Positions 23,107-34,043 of a stretch of 52,717 nt of DNA are shown here, piece after piece (the stretch's first letter is position 1; each line of letters opens with the position of its first letter). A program made the translations under genes and the position numbers. Origin of the DNA: Achromobacter deleyi (lineage in GTDB: Bacteria > Pseudomonadota > Gammaproteobacteria > Burkholderiales > Burkholderiaceae_B); the NCBI RefSeq assembly GCF_902859705.1, contig NZ_CADIJO010000035.1, positions 1 to 52,717 of the forward strand. Direction: 5' to 3'. The notes under the pieces are model-generated. The model saw nothing but the letters and a program-made list of their open reading frames with translations. It was not told where the DNA came from and did not search any database.

Positions 23107-25227
23107 ATGACAGCCAGCGCAAACGCCGGCGCGGTGCACACGCGCCGCGACGGCGACATTCTTGTCGTCACCCTCGACCATCCCCCCGTCAATGCCCTCA
23201 GCTTCGCGGTACGCGGCGGCCTCGCACGCGCCATCGACGAAGCCGAAGCCGACCCGCAGGTAAGGGCCGTGCTGCTGACCGGCGCGGGCAAGAATTTCAT
23301 TGCCGGCGCCGACATCCGCGAATTCGGCAAGCCGCCGGTGCCGCCCAGCCTGCCCGACGTCTGCAACCGCATCGAAGCCTGCGCCAAGCCGGTGGTGGCG
23401 GTATTGCAAGGCGCCGCGCTGGGCGGCGGCCTTGAAGTCGCGCTGGCCGCGCATTACCGCGTGGCGCTGGCCAGCGCCAAGCTGGGCTTGCCCGAGGTCA
23501 CGCTGGGCCTGTTGCCCGGCGCCGGCGGCACCCAGCGCACGCCGCGCCTGATCGGCGCGCAGGCCGCGCTGGACCTGATGCTGTCGGGCAAGCCGCTGGC
23601 CGCGCAGGCGGCGCTGGCCGCCGGGCTGGTCGATGAACTTGCGCCCGGCACCGACCCGCTGGCCGCCGGCCTGGACTACGCCCGCCGCCTGCTGGCGCAA
23701 GGCGCCCAGCCGCGCCGCAGCCGCGATGGCCGCGCCCTGGACGACAAGGCCGCCGCGCTGGCCGCCGTCAACGCCGCCAGCCAGCAGGTCGCGAGCACCG
23801 CCCGCGGCCTGTTCTCGCCCGCCAAGATCGTTGACGCCGTGCGCGCCGCCATCGAGCAGCCCTTCGACGAAGGCCTGCGCACCGAACGCGCCCTGTTCCT
23901 GCAATGCCTGGACAGCCCGCAACGCGCCGGCCTCATCCACGCCTTTTTCGCCGAACGCGACACCGCCAAGATTCCCGAACTGAAAGAAGCCAAGCCGCGC
24001 CCGCTGGACAGCGCGGGCGTGATCGGCGGCGGCACCATGGGCGCGGGCATCGTGGTGGCCCTGCTGGATGCCGGCCTGCCCACCGTCATGGTCGAACAGG
24101 ACGACGCCGCGCTGGAACGCGGCCGCAAGCGCGTCGAACAGGTCTACGACCTGCTGGTGAAAAAAGGCCGCATGACGGCCGACGAACGCGGCGCGCGGCT
24201 GGCGCGCTTTACCGGCGCCACGAACTACGACGCCCTGGCCGGCGCCGACCTCATCATCGAAGCCGTGTTCGAGGACATGGACGTCAAGCTGGCCGTGTTC
24301 GCGCAACTGAACCGCGTGGTCAAGCCGGGCGCGGTGCTGGCCACCAACACGTCCTACCTGGACGTGGACCACATCGCGCAGGGCACCACCCGCCCGGCCG
24401 ACGTGCTGGGCCTGCACTTCTTTTCGCCGGCCAACATCATGAAGCTGCTGGAAGTGGTGGTGGGCCGCGAGACGGGCGCCGACACCGTCGCTACCGGCTT
24501 TGAACTGGCCCGCCGGCTGCGCAAGATTCCGGTGCGCGCGGGCGTCTGCGATGGCTTCATCGGCAACCGCATCCTGGCTGTGCATCGCCAGGCGGCCGAC
24601 ATGATGATGGAAGACGGCGCGTCCCCCTACGAAATCGACGCCGCCGTGCGCGAATTCGGCTACCCCATGGGTCCTTACCAGATGGCCGACCTGGCCGGCG
24701 GCGACATCGGCTGGGCCACGCGCAAGCGCCGCGCCGCCACCCGCGACCCGGCGCTGCGCTACGTGCAGATTCCCGACCGCCTGTGCGAACGCGGCTGGTT
24801 CGGCCAGAAGACCGGCCGCGGCTTCTATCTGTACCCCGATGGCGCGCGCACCGGCACGCCCGACGCCGACGTGCTGGCCATCATCGATGCCGAACGCCTG
24901 CGCGCAGGCGTCACCCCGCGCGAGTTCAGCCACGAAGACATCCAGCGCCGCTACCTGGCCGCCATGATCAACGAGGCCGCCAACGTGCTGCACCAGGGCA
25001 TTGCGCTGCGCCCGTCCGATATCGACATGGTGTTCCTGTCCGGCTACGGCTTTCCGCGCTATCGCGGCGGGCCGATGCACTACGCCGACCGCGTCGGCGT
25101 GGCCAACGTGCTGGCCGACATCCGCGCCTTCGCCAAGGAAGACCCGGCATTCTGGAAGCCGTCGCCGCTGCTGCTGCAGCTGGCCGAATCCGGCCGCGAT
25201 TTCGCCAGCCTGAATTCCGCCGGCTGA
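23107..25227 (+). CDS. Bifunctional enoyl-CoA hydratase/3-hydroxyacyl-CoA dehydrogenase (FadJ/PimF-like)
   Basis: 706 residues. The N-terminal crotonase domain (about 1-270) carries both catalytic glutamates, E110 (GGGLEVALAAHYR) and E130 (LGLPEVTLGLLPGAGGTQR). The NAD-binding domain starts at G307-G-G-T-M-G312; the dehydrogenase catalytic His is H437 (GLHFFSPANIMKLLEVV). A C-terminal helical repeat contains GDIGWATRKRR and YGFPRYRGGPMHYAD. It hydrates 2-enoyl-CoA and oxidises the 3-hydroxyacyl-CoA. First gene of a six-gene operon with thiolase, two acyl-CoA dehydrogenases, ligase and receptor; the order suggests a PimF-type role. GGAG lies about 10 bp upstream. Confidence 0.94.
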   Translation: MTASANAGAVHTRRDGDILVVTLDHPPVNALSFAVRGGLARAIDEAEADPQVRAVLLTGAGKNFIAGADIREFGKPPVPPSLPDVCNRIEACAKPVVAVLQGAALGGGLEVALAAHYRVALASAKLGLPEVTLGLLPGAGGTQRTPRLIGAQAALDLMLSGKPLAAQAALAAGLVDELAPGTDPLAAGLDYARRLLAQGAQPRRSRDGRALDDKAAALAAVNAASQQVASTARGLFSPAKIVDAVRAAIEQPFDEGLRTERALFLQCLDSPQRAGLIHAFFAERDTAKIPELKEAKPRPLDSAGVIGGGTMGAGIVVALLDAGLPTVMVEQDDAALERGRKRVEQVYDLLVKKGRMTADERGARLARFTGATNYDALAGADLIIEAVFEDMDVKLAVFAQLNRVVKPGAVLATNTSYLDVDHIAQGTTRPADVLGLHFFSPANIMKLLEVVVGRETGADTVATGFELARRLRKIPVRAGVCDGFIGNRILAVHRQAADMMMEDGASPYEIDAAVREFGYPMGPYQMADLAGGDIGWATRKRRAATRDPALRYVQIPDRLCERGWFGQKTGRGFYLYPDGARTGTPDADVLAIIDAERLRAGVTPREFSHEDIQRRYLAAMINEAANVLHQGIALRPSDIDMVFLSGYGFPRYRGGPMHYADRVGVANVLADIRAFAKEDPAFWKPSPLLLQLAESGRDFASLNSAG

Positions 25228-25262
25228 CGCCCCCCTATACCTATCCCTACCTGGACACCGAC

Positions 25263-26444
25263 ATGCGCGAAGCCGTCATCGTTTCCACCGCCCGCACGCC
25301 CATCACCAAGGCGCAGCGCGGCGAATTCAACCTGATCGCCGGCCCCACCCTGGCCGCCCACGCCGTGCGCGCCGCCGTCGAGCGCAGCGGCATCGACCCG
25401 GCCCTGATCGAAGACGCCATCCTGGGCTGCGGCTACCCCGAAGGCGCCACGGGGCGCAACATCGGCCGCCAGGCCGTCATCCGCGCCGGGCTGCCCGTCA
25501 GCATCGGCGGCGCCACCGTCAACCGCTATTGCGCCTCGGGCCTGCAGGCGATTGCGTCGGCGGCCGCGCGCATCGTCATGGACGGCGCGCCCGCCATGAT
25601 CGCGGGCGGCATCGAATGCGTCTCGCACATCCGCACCCGCGACGACGGCGTGAGCGGCATGGACCCCTGGATCGTCGCCAACAAGCCCGAGCTGTACCTG
25701 CCCATGATCGAGACCGCCGACATCGTCGCGGCCCGCTACGGCATCAGCCGCGAAGCGCAAGACCGCTTCGCCGTGCAAAGCCAGGCGCGCACCGAAGCGG
25801 CCCAGGCCGCCGGCCGCTATCGCGAGGAAATCATCGCCGTCACCACCACGATGTCGGTCACTGACCGCGCCACCGGCGCCGTGACCGAGCGCGAAGTGAC
25901 GATCGACAAAGACACCTGCAACCGCCCCGGCACCACCTACGAAGCCCTGGCCGCATTGGCCCCGGTGCGCGGCGCCGGCCAGTTCGTCACGGCCGGCAAC
26001 GCCTCGCAGCTGTCCGACGGCGCCGCGGCCTGCGTGCTGATGGAAGCGGACGAAGCCAAGCGCGCGGGTATCCGGCCGCTGGGCGCCTTCCGCGGCCTGG
26101 CCGTGGCTGGCTGCGAGCCCGACGAAATGGGCATCGGCCCGGTCTACGCCGTGCCCAAGCTGCTGGCCCGTCATGGCCTGAAAGTCCAGGACATCGACCT
26201 GTGGGAACTGAACGAGGCCTTTGCCTCGCAGGCGCTGTACTGCCAGGAACGCCTGGGCATCCCCATGGACCGCCTGAACGTGGACGGCGGCTCGATCGCG
26301 CTGGGCCACCCGTTCGGCGTCACCGGCGCCCGCCTGGCCGGCCACGTGCTGATCGAAGGCCGCCGCCGCGGCGCCCGCTACGCCGTCGTCACGATGTGCG
26401 TGGGCGGCGGCATGGGTGCGGCCGGCCTGTTTGAAATCTACTGA
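25263..26444 (+). CDS. Acetyl-CoA acyltransferase (thiolase)
   Basis: 393 residues from the ATG at 25263; the longer frame beginning inside the previous gene is rejected. Catalytic C90 (NRYCASGLQAI), N317 (ELNEAFA), H349 (GSIALGHPFG) and C379 (TMCVGGGMG) are all present, so it is a complete degradative-type thiolase that cleaves 3-ketoacyl-CoA. It is 35 bp downstream of the FadJ-like gene and 11 bp upstream of the first acyl-CoA dehydrogenase, consistent with one transcript. Confidence 0.95.
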   Translation: MREAVIVSTARTPITKAQRGEFNLIAGPTLAAHAVRAAVERSGIDPALIEDAILGCGYPEGATGRNIGRQAVIRAGLPVSIGGATVNRYCASGLQAIASAAARIVMDGAPAMIAGGIECVSHIRTRDDGVSGMDPWIVANKPELYLPMIETADIVAARYGISREAQDRFAVQSQARTEAAQAAGRYREEIIAVTTTMSVTDRATGAVTEREVTIDKDTCNRPGTTYEALAALAPVRGAGQFVTAGNASQLSDGAAACVLMEADEAKRAGIRPLGAFRGLAVAGCEPDEMGIGPVYAVPKLLARHGLKVQDIDLWELNEAFASQALYCQERLGIPMDRLNVDGGSIALGHPFGVTGARLAGHVLIEGRRRGARYAVVTMCVGGGMGAAGLFEIY

Positions 26445-26455
26445 GGAAACGCGTC

Positions 26456-27658
26456 ATGGATCTGGAATTCACCCCCGAAGAAAACGCCTTCCGCGATGAA
26501 GTGCGCGCCTTCCTGGCCGCCCACCTGCCCACGCGCCTGTCGGACAAGGTCATACAGGGCAAGCTCCTGGCGCGCGCCGACATGGTCGAGTGGCACGCCA
26601 TCCTGAACCGCCAGGGCTGGCTGGCCAGCCATTGGCCCGTCGAGCACGGCGGCACCGGCTGGAGCACCACGCAGAAGTTCATCTTCGACAACGAATGCGC
26701 CCTGGCCGGCGCGCCGCGCATCGTGCCGTTCGGCCTGAGCATGCTGGGCCCGGTGCTGATCAAGTACGGCAACGAGGCCCAGAAGCGCCACTGGCTGCCG
26801 CGCATTCTGGATGGCACCGACTGGTGGTGCCAGGGCTATTCCGAACCCGGCGCGGGCTCGGACCTGGCCTCGGTCAAGACCACCGCCGTACGCAGCGATG
26901 ACGGCAGCCACTACATCGTCAATGGCCAGAAGACCTGGACCACCCTGGGCCAGTACGCCAACATGATCTTCTGCCTGGTGCGTACGTCCAGCGAAGGCCG
27001 GCGCCAGGAAGGCATCAGCTTTCTCCTGATCGACATGGCCAGCCCGGGCATCGAAGTGCGCCCCATCATCACGCTGGACGGCGAACACGAAGTCAACGAA
27101 GTGTTCTTTTCCGACGTGCGCGTGCCGGTCGAGAACCTGGTGGGCGAAGAGAACCGCGGCTGGACCTGCGCCAAGTACCTCTTGACCTACGAACGCACCA
27201 ACATTGCCGGCGTGGGCCAGTCCACCGCCGCGCTCGAACGCCTGAAGGCGGTGGCGGCCAGCCAGAAGAAAAACGGCAAGCCCCTGGACCAGGACCCGGA
27301 CTTTGCCGCCCGCCTGGCGCGGGTGGAAATCGAACTGGCCAACATGCGCACCACCAACCTGCGCGTGGTGGCGGCCGCGGCCGGCGGCGGCGCCCCCGGC
27401 GCGGAAAGCTCGATGCTGAAGATTCGCGGCACCCAGATCCGCCAGGAAATCACGGCGCTGAACCGCCGCGCCATGGGCCCCTACGCCCGCCCCTTCGTTC
27501 CCGAAGCGCTGCACGACGGCTACGATGCCGCGCCCATCGGCCCGGACGGCGCCGACAGCGCCGCGGCGCAGTACTTCAACAACCGCAAGCTGTCGATCTT
27601 CGGCGGCTCCAATGAAATCCAGAAGAACATCATCTCGAAGATGATCCTGGGACTGTAA
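26456..27658 (+). CDS. Acyl-CoA dehydrogenase, large-subunit type (PimC-like)
   Basis: 400 residues with the normal acyl-CoA dehydrogenase layout: helical N-terminal domain (MDLEFTPEENAFRDEVRAFL), central beta domain with the FAD-contacting QGYSEPGAGSDLAS and the GQKTWTT segment, and a C-terminal helical domain ending LSIFGGSNEIQKNIISKMILGL. In most family members the catalytic Glu precedes GTxEIQ; here that position reads GGSNEIQ, without the Glu. This is seen in family branches that work as a pair with another subunit or use a different base. The partner is probably the next gene, 9 bp downstream. Confidence 0.92.
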   Translation: MDLEFTPEENAFRDEVRAFLAAHLPTRLSDKVIQGKLLARADMVEWHAILNRQGWLASHWPVEHGGTGWSTTQKFIFDNECALAGAPRIVPFGLSMLGPVLIKYGNEAQKRHWLPRILDGTDWWCQGYSEPGAGSDLASVKTTAVRSDDGSHYIVNGQKTWTTLGQYANMIFCLVRTSSEGRRQEGISFLLIDMASPGIEVRPIITLDGEHEVNEVFFSDVRVPVENLVGEENRGWTCAKYLLTYERTNIAGVGQSTAALERLKAVAASQKKNGKPLDQDPDFAARLARVEIELANMRTTNLRVVAAAAGGGAPGAESSMLKIRGTQIRQEITALNRRAMGPYARPFVPEALHDGYDAAPIGPDGADSAAAQYFNNRKLSIFGGSNEIQKNIISKMILGL

Positions 27659-27667
27659 AGGCCGGCC

Positions 27668-28801
<1,134 letters not shown>

Positions 28802-28818
28802 ATGGCAAGGATGCAACC

Positions 28819-30750
28819 ATGACCCAGGCCTACGCTGCCCCGCCCATCGCCCGGCCCTTTTCGGCGCCGTTTCCAGTCAAGACCGCCGCCGACGTCGCAC
28901 GCCTGGCGGCCCGGCCGCTGGCCGACACGCTGACGGTGCAAAGCACCTACGAGATCTTCCGCAACTCGGCCGCGGCCTTTGGCGCGCGCACGGCGCTCAC
29001 CTTCCTGCGCAGCGCCGACCCGGACGACACGCCCATCCACTGGAGCTACAACGAACTGCTGGCCGGCATCCACCAGACCGCCAACCTGCTGCACAGCCTG
29101 GGCGTCGGCCCGCGCGACGCCGTGGGCGTGCTGCTGCCCGGCTGCCTGGAGTACCACCTGGCGCTGTGGGGCACCGAGGCCGCGGGCATCGTGCAGCCCC
29201 TGAATCCGCTGCTGACCGAAGACAAGCTGGTCTCGCTGTTGACCACCGCGGGAGCCAAGGTGCTGATCGCCTACGGCTCGGACGTCGAATGCGGCGCCTG
29301 GTCCAAGGCGCTGCGGCTGGTCGAACGCGTGCCGTCCCTGAAGACCCTGCTGCGCGTAGCGCCGCACGACGAAGCGCCCGACCAGTGCCCCGCCCTGCCG
29401 GACTTCGCGCAGGACTTCAACGCGGCGCGGGCCGGGCAGCCGATGGACAGCCTGGTCAGCGAACGCGTCATCCGCGCCGAGGACGTGGCCGCGTACTTCC
29501 ATACCGGCGGTACCACCGGCGCGCCCAAGCTGGCCGTCCACACCCACGCCAACCAGGTCTTCACCGCCTGGGCGGCCGTGCAGCTGCAAGGCGCGGGGCC
29601 GGGCGACGTGGTGATCAACGGCTATCCGCTGTTTCACGTGGCGGGCGTGCTGCCGGCGTCGCTGGCCGCGCTGTCGGCCGGCGTGCAGACCATCATTCCC
29701 ACCACGCTGCTGCTGCGCAACCGCGACGTGCTGCGCAACTACTGGCGGCTGGTCGAGCGCCACTGCGCCACATCCCTGCAAGGCGTGCCCACCATCCTGG
29801 CGGCACTGGCCGACATTCCGCTGGCCGGGGCCGACATTTCCTCGCTGCGCTATTGCCGCACGGGCGCCGCGCCCTTGCCGGCCGAGCTGGCCGCGCGCTT
29901 CGAACGCCTGTTCGGGCTGCACGTGAATGAAAGCCTGGGCATGACCGAAATGGCCGGCATCACGTCCATCACGCCGCCCGGCGCGCGCTTTCCGGTCAAT
30001 TGCGTCGGCTTTCCGCTGCCTTATGTGCAGGTGCGCGTGGCCAGCCTGGACACGCCCGCCGGCCAGCCGGCACGCGACCTGCCGCCGGGGCAGCCGGGCA
30101 TGCTGCTGTTCAAGTCGCCCAACGTCATTCCGGGCTTTCTCGACCCTGAGGACACCGCGCGCGCCTTCACCGACGACGGCTGGCTGATCAGCGGCGACGT
30201 CGGCGTGCTGGACGCCGAGGGCCGCCTGCACCTGCAAGGCCGCGCCAAGGACCTGATCATCCGCAGCGGCCACAACATCGACCCCAAGACCATCGAAGAC
30301 GCGCTGGCTACGCACCCCGCGGTGCACATCTGCGCCGCCGTCGGCGCGCCCGACCCGTACGCCGGGGAACTGCCCATCGCCTTCGTCACGCTGGCCGAGG
30401 GCGCGGACGTGTCCGAGGCCGACCTGGTGGCCTATGCCGCCGCCCATGTCGACGAAGGCCCTGCGCGGCCCAAGCGGGTCATCGTGCTGGAACACATGCC
30501 CATGACCAACGTGGGCAAGATCTACAAGCCCGATCTGCGCCGCCTGGCCACGGCGGTGTCGGTGCAGGCGGTGGTCGAGCGTGTGCTGCAAAGCGCCGGC
30601 CTGCCGCCGGACAGTGCTGTCTTGCGCGTGCTGGCCGACGCGCAACCTGACGTCGCCGTAGAAGTCGACGCAACCGCCCCCGCGCCGCTGAAGGAGCAGC
30701 TGCGCGAGGCGCTGGCCCGTTTGCCGGTCAAGGTCGCCGTGCACGGCTGA
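28819..30750 (+). CDS. Acyl-CoA synthetase (AMP-forming ligase)
   Basis: 643 residues from the ATG at 28819, with AAGGA upstream. The phosphate-binding loop is H228-TGGTTGAPK, the adenylation motif SLGMTEMAG is present, GWLISGDVGVLD and GRAKDLIIRSGHNIDPKTIEDAL follow, and the catalytic Lys of the C-terminal subdomain is K567 (NVGKIYKP). It activates a carboxylic acid to its CoA ester and is the expected entry enzyme of the operon. About 75 residues extend beyond the catalytic lysine, longer than simple family members. The acid itself cannot be read from the sequence. Confidence 0.93.
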   Translation: MTQAYAAPPIARPFSAPFPVKTAADVARLAARPLADTLTVQSTYEIFRNSAAAFGARTALTFLRSADPDDTPIHWSYNELLAGIHQTANLLHSLGVGPRDAVGVLLPGCLEYHLALWGTEAAGIVQPLNPLLTEDKLVSLLTTAGAKVLIAYGSDVECGAWSKALRLVERVPSLKTLLRVAPHDEAPDQCPALPDFAQDFNAARAGQPMDSLVSERVIRAEDVAAYFHTGGTTGAPKLAVHTHANQVFTAWAAVQLQGAGPGDVVINGYPLFHVAGVLPASLAALSAGVQTIIPTTLLLRNRDVLRNYWRLVERHCATSLQGVPTILAALADIPLAGADISSLRYCRTGAAPLPAELAARFERLFGLHVNESLGMTEMAGITSITPPGARFPVNCVGFPLPYVQVRVASLDTPAGQPARDLPPGQPGMLLFKSPNVIPGFLDPEDTARAFTDDGWLISGDVGVLDAEGRLHLQGRAKDLIIRSGHNIDPKTIEDALATHPAVHICAAVGAPDPYAGELPIAFVTLAEGADVSEADLVAYAAAHVDEGPARPKRVIVLEHMPMTNVGKIYKPDLRRLATAVSVQAVVERVLQSAGLPPDSAVLRVLADAQPDVAVEVDATAPAPLKEQLREALARLPVKVAVHG

Positions 30751-30788
30751 CGACTGCCCCCATAAAAAACACTGGAGACAACCCCATC

Positions 30789-31775
30789 ATGGTCCACCAA
30801 CCCCTGCGCCGCACCTGCCTGGGCGCCCTGCTGCTGGCGCTGGGCGGCGCCCTGCTCGCGCCCGCCGCGTCGGCGCAAAGCGCCTTTCCCACCAAGCCCA
30901 TCACCGTGATCGTGCCGTTCCCGGCCGGTGGGTCCACCGACCGCCACCTGCGCATCGTGGCGCAGGACGCGTCCAAGTACCTGGGCCAGACGGTCATCAT
31001 CGAAAACCGCCCCGGCGCCGGCGGCACGCTGGGCCCGGCCACCATGTCGCGCACCGCCAAGCCCGACGGCTACACGGTCGCGCTGTACACGCTGGCCATG
31101 CTGCGCATGCCCTACATGCAGAAGACCACCTGGGACCCGATCAACGACTTCACTTTCATCATCGGGCTGTCGGGCTATACCTTTGGCGTCACGGTGCGCG
31201 CCGATTCGCCGTTCAAGACCTTCAACGAATACATCGAGGCCGCGCGCAAGAACCCGGGCAGCGTCGATTACGGCTCGACCGGCGTGGGGTCATCGCCCCA
31301 CCTGTTGATGGAAGAGGTTGCCCTCAATGCCAAGGTCAAGCTGAACCACGTGCCCTACAAGGGCAACGCCGACATGCAGCAGGCGCTGCTGGGCGGCCAC
31401 GTCATGGCGCAAAGCGACGGCACCGGCTGGGACCAGTTCGTGGACTCGGGCAAGATGCGCCTGTTGGTCACCTTCGGCGAAAAGCGCACCACCCGCTGGC
31501 CCGACGTGCCGACCGCGCTGGAACTGGGCTACAAGGTCAGTTCCACGTCGCCCTACGGCCTGGCCGGCCCCAAGGGCATGGACCCGGCGGTGGTCAAGGT
31601 GCTGCACGACGCCTTCAAGAAGGCCTTGCTCGATCCGGCCAGCCTGGACGTGATGAAGCAGCTGAACCAGGAACCCGTCTACCGCGACAGCGCCGACTAC
31701 AAGGCGTGGGCCCAGGCCACCTACACGAAGGAAAAGGGCCTGATCGAGTATCTGGGGCTGATGGCCAAGGATTGA
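30789..31775 (+). CDS. Bug-family tripartite tricarboxylate receptor (operon-linked)
   Basis: 328 residues with a signal peptide (to PAASAQ). The mature protein begins FPTKPITVIVPFPAGGSTD, the Bug/TctC hallmark, followed by VIIENRPGAGGTLG and HVPYKG. These periplasmic proteins bind carboxylates and present them to a TctAB membrane pump. No tctA/tctB genes are in the window, so it must use a pump encoded elsewhere or act as a sensor. Its place 38 bp behind the ligase suggests it captures the acid that the operon degrades. A strong hairpin follows. Confidence 0.94.
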   Translation: MVHQPLRRTCLGALLLALGGALLAPAASAQSAFPTKPITVIVPFPAGGSTDRHLRIVAQDASKYLGQTVIIENRPGAGGTLGPATMSRTAKPDGYTVALYTLAMLRMPYMQKTTWDPINDFTFIIGLSGYTFGVTVRADSPFKTFNEYIEAARKNPGSVDYGSTGVGSSPHLLMEEVALNAKVKLNHVPYKGNADMQQALLGGHVMAQSDGTGWDQFVDSGKMRLLVTFGEKRTTRWPDVPTALELGYKVSSTSPYGLAGPKGMDPAVVKVLHDAFKKALLDPASLDVMKQLNQEPVYRDSADYKAWAQATYTKEKGLIEYLGLMAKD

Positions 31776-31834
31776 TCCCACCGCGCGACGGGCGGCTTCG
31801 GCCCGGCGTGCGAAGGGGCCAAAGGCCAGGGGTC

Positions 31835-31876
31835 AAGGCGGGGCTTGGCGTGCAGCCTGGCCCCGCCTTGTCGTTT
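31835..31876. terminator. Bidirectional terminator between the Bug gene and the PLP-enzyme gene
   Basis: AAGGCGGGGC (31835-31844) pairs perfectly with GCCCCGCCTT (31860-31869) around a 15-nt loop, followed by TGTCGTTTT. It lies between convergent genes and closes the six-gene operon. Confidence 0.75.
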
Positions 31877-32926
31877 TCAGAAGGCGCTTTTGTACGCGTA
31901 CAGGCCCGGGGCGCCGCCCGTCATCACGAACAGCACGGCGGAATCCGGCGCATGGTGGCCGGCGCGCACATCGGCCAACAGGCCCGCGAAGGCCTTGCCG
32001 GAATACACCGGGTCCAGCAGCAGCCCTTCGCTGCGCGCCAGCAGTTCCACCGCCTCGACCATGGCCGGGGTGGGCACGCCGTAGCCCGGGCCGCGCTGGC
32101 TGCCGTCCACCACGATATCGGCCGGCGCCAGGGCCTCTGGCGCGGCTTGTTCTGCATCCGGCCCGGCCTGCAGCAGCGCCAGCGTGGCGGCCGTGAGATC
32201 CAGCGTCTTGGCGTGGGCCACCGACTGCTCGGCCAGCGTGGTGAACGATTGCACCGTGGTCGCCGGCTTGCCCGCCGCGATCATGCCCGCGGCCAGCCCG
32301 GCATGCGTGCCGGCGCTGCCGTTGGCCACGACCACGCGGGTGAATTCCACGCCGGATTCGCGCGACTGCGCCAGGATTTCCAGCGCGCAGGCCGCGTAGC
32401 CCAGCGCACCGGTCGGCGTGGACCCGCCCAGCGGCGCCAGGTAGACGCGGCGGCCGGCCAGTTCCAGCGTGCGCACGCGTTCCAGCGCCGCGGCCATGGC
32501 ATCGGCGCCGGCCGGCAGGTCGTGCACCACCGCGCCCAGCAGGCGGTTCAGCAGCATGTTGCCGTTTTCTTCGTAGTCGACATCGCTGCGCGGCACCACC
32601 CGGCCCAGCACCAGCTCGCAGGCCAGTCCGGCGCGGGCGGCAGCCGCCGCCGTCAGGCGTGCGTGGTTCGATTGCAGCCCGCCCACGGTCACGACCGTAT
32701 CGGCCCCCATGCCGCGCGCCTCGCCCAGCAGGAATTCCAGCTTGCGCAGCTTGTTGCCGCCGCCGCCCAGCGACATGTGATCGTCGCGCTTGACGTACAG
32801 GCGCACGCCGTTGGCTGCCGCGCCCAGGGCCGCTTCCAGGCCGGCCAGGCGCTGGATCGGCGTGTGGCCGTCCAGCAAGGCGTAACGGGGAAAGCGCTGC
32901 AGCGCAGCCGCAAGATCAATGGGCAT
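31877..32926 (-). CDS. D-cysteine desulfhydrase/ACC-deaminase-family PLP enzyme
   Basis: 349 residues from the ATG at 32926 (MPIDLAAALQRFPRYALLDGHTPIQRL); a start 23 codons upstream is less likely. The motif SLGGGGNKLRKLEFLL contains the PLP-binding lysine K59. GGLQSNHARLTAAAAARAGL and the C-terminal VYSGKAFAGLL match this fold-type II family, which splits D-cysteine (DcyD) or 1-aminocyclopropane-1-carboxylate. The sequence alone does not decide between these; D-cysteine desulfhydrase-like is the safer call. No paired transporter gene is adjacent. Confidence 0.88.
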   Translation of the reverse strand: MPIDLAAALQRFPRYALLDGHTPIQRLAGLEAALGAAANGVRLYVKRDDHMSLGGGGNKLRKLEFLLGEARGMGADTVVTVGGLQSNHARLTAAAAARAGLACELVLGRVVPRSDVDYEENGNMLLNRLLGAVVHDLPAGADAMAAALERVRTLELAGRRVYLAPLGGSTPTGALGYAACALEILAQSRESGVEFTRVVVANGSAGTHAGLAAGMIAAGKPATTVQSFTTLAEQSVAHAKTLDLTAATLALLQAGPDAEQAAPEALAPADIVVDGSQRGPGYGVPTPAMVEAVELLARSEGLLLDPVYSGKAFAGLLADVRAGHHAPDSAVLFVMTGGAPGLYAYKSAF

Positions 32927-33092
32927 GGAAGGGTTCCGAAAAGCAAGGATGAAGGCGGGCCGGGGATAGCCCAGAAGTCGGTGCGGCATTCCCACAGAGG
33001 ACGCCGACAGACCCCAGCAGGATACGCCAAGACCGCTGCGCGATTCATCACGCCTGCCTGGCGGATTGTGCAGCGGCCGGCATGAATCGCAG

Positions 33093-33113
33093 CCCCGCCG
33101 CCTCAGGGCGGGG
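33093..33113 (-). terminator. GC hairpin at the 3' end of the leftward LysR gene
   Basis: CCCCGCC (33093-33099) pairs with GGCGGGG (33107-33113), overlapping the LysR stop codon at 33103-33105. No T-tract follows, so function is uncertain. Confidence 0.3.
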
Positions 33114-34014
33114 ACAATTCCCCTGCCGCCAGGCCGATCTGGTCAAAACAGATTTCGCGTGCGATGCGGGTGGCGGGGCTTTCGCTGCGGCCGCGCAACG
33201 TGACGAAGGCGAAGTGCGCGGCAATGTCGAAGTCGGCCGGCGGCGGCACGCGCGCCAGCGCACCGTGCGCGATCTGCGCGGCTGCCGACGCCAGCACGCC
33301 CAGGAATACGGCATCCGACTGCGCGGCAATATCCAGCAGGCACGCGATGTCTTCGCTTTCCCGGTGCAGCGCAAAGCCATCCGGCCTGGCCGCGGCGACG
33401 CGCCGGGCGATCTCGGGCGACAGGCCGGTGGACATCACCGGATACGCCAGCACCTGCGGCAGCGACGGCCGCGCGCCTTTGAGCAGCGGATGGCCGGGCC
33501 GGCAGACAAAGCCCGAGGCCAGCGCCGGCATGGGCGCCACGTCCAGGTCGGCGTCGTTGTCCAGCGTGCGCACATGCACCACCAGCGCATCCAGCGTGCG
33601 TTCGCGCAGGCTGACCAGCAGCGAATCGGTGGGCCCGCGCGACAGCTTGACCCGCAGAGCGGGGTGGGCGTGCAGCATGCGCCGCATCAGCGGCACGCTG
33701 AGCAAGGCGCTGGGCGCGGCGCCCAGGCCCAGCGCCACCGAACCGGTCTGCCCTTGCGCCAGCATCTCGGCTTCGCGGCGAATCTCGTGCACCTCGGCCA
33801 GCACACGGCGGGCGCGCTGCGCCACCTGCCGCCCCAGCGGCGTAGCCTCGTTGCGCTTGCCGATGCGGTCCACCAGCGGCGCGCCCAGCTCGGCTTCCAG
33901 CAACTGGATGCTGCGGCTGAAGGCCGGCTGCGACAGGTGCAGCGATTCGGCCGCGCGGGTGAAAGAGCCGGTTTCTAGCAGCGCCACCAGGTGGGCCAGT
34001 TGCGACAGGTTCAT
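33103..34014 (-). CDS. LysR-family regulator, divergent from the second Bug gene
   Basis: 303 residues. Helix-turn-helix at about 1-60 (MNLSQLAHLVALLETGSFTRAAESLHLSQPAFSRSIQLLEAELG), then a LysR effector domain (GSVALGLGAAPSALLSVPLMRRML). It starts 145 bp from the divergent Bug receptor and dipeptidase genes, with several repeats in between, and probably regulates them. The inducer is unknown. Confidence 0.92.
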   Translation of the reverse strand: MNLSQLAHLVALLETGSFTRAAESLHLSQPAFSRSIQLLEAELGAPLVDRIGKRNEATPLGRQVAQRARRVLAEVHEIRREAEMLAQGQTGSVALGLGAAPSALLSVPLMRRMLHAHPALRVKLSRGPTDSLLVSLRERTLDALVVHVRTLDNDADLDVAPMPALASGFVCRPGHPLLKGARPSLPQVLAYPVMSTGLSPEIARRVAAARPDGFALHRESEDIACLLDIAAQSDAVFLGVLASAAAQIAHGALARVPPPADFDIAAHFAFVTLRGRSESPATRIAREICFDQIGLAAGELSPP

Positions 34015-34043
34015 GAGCGGATCGCCTCGTCAGGGTGGCAAGA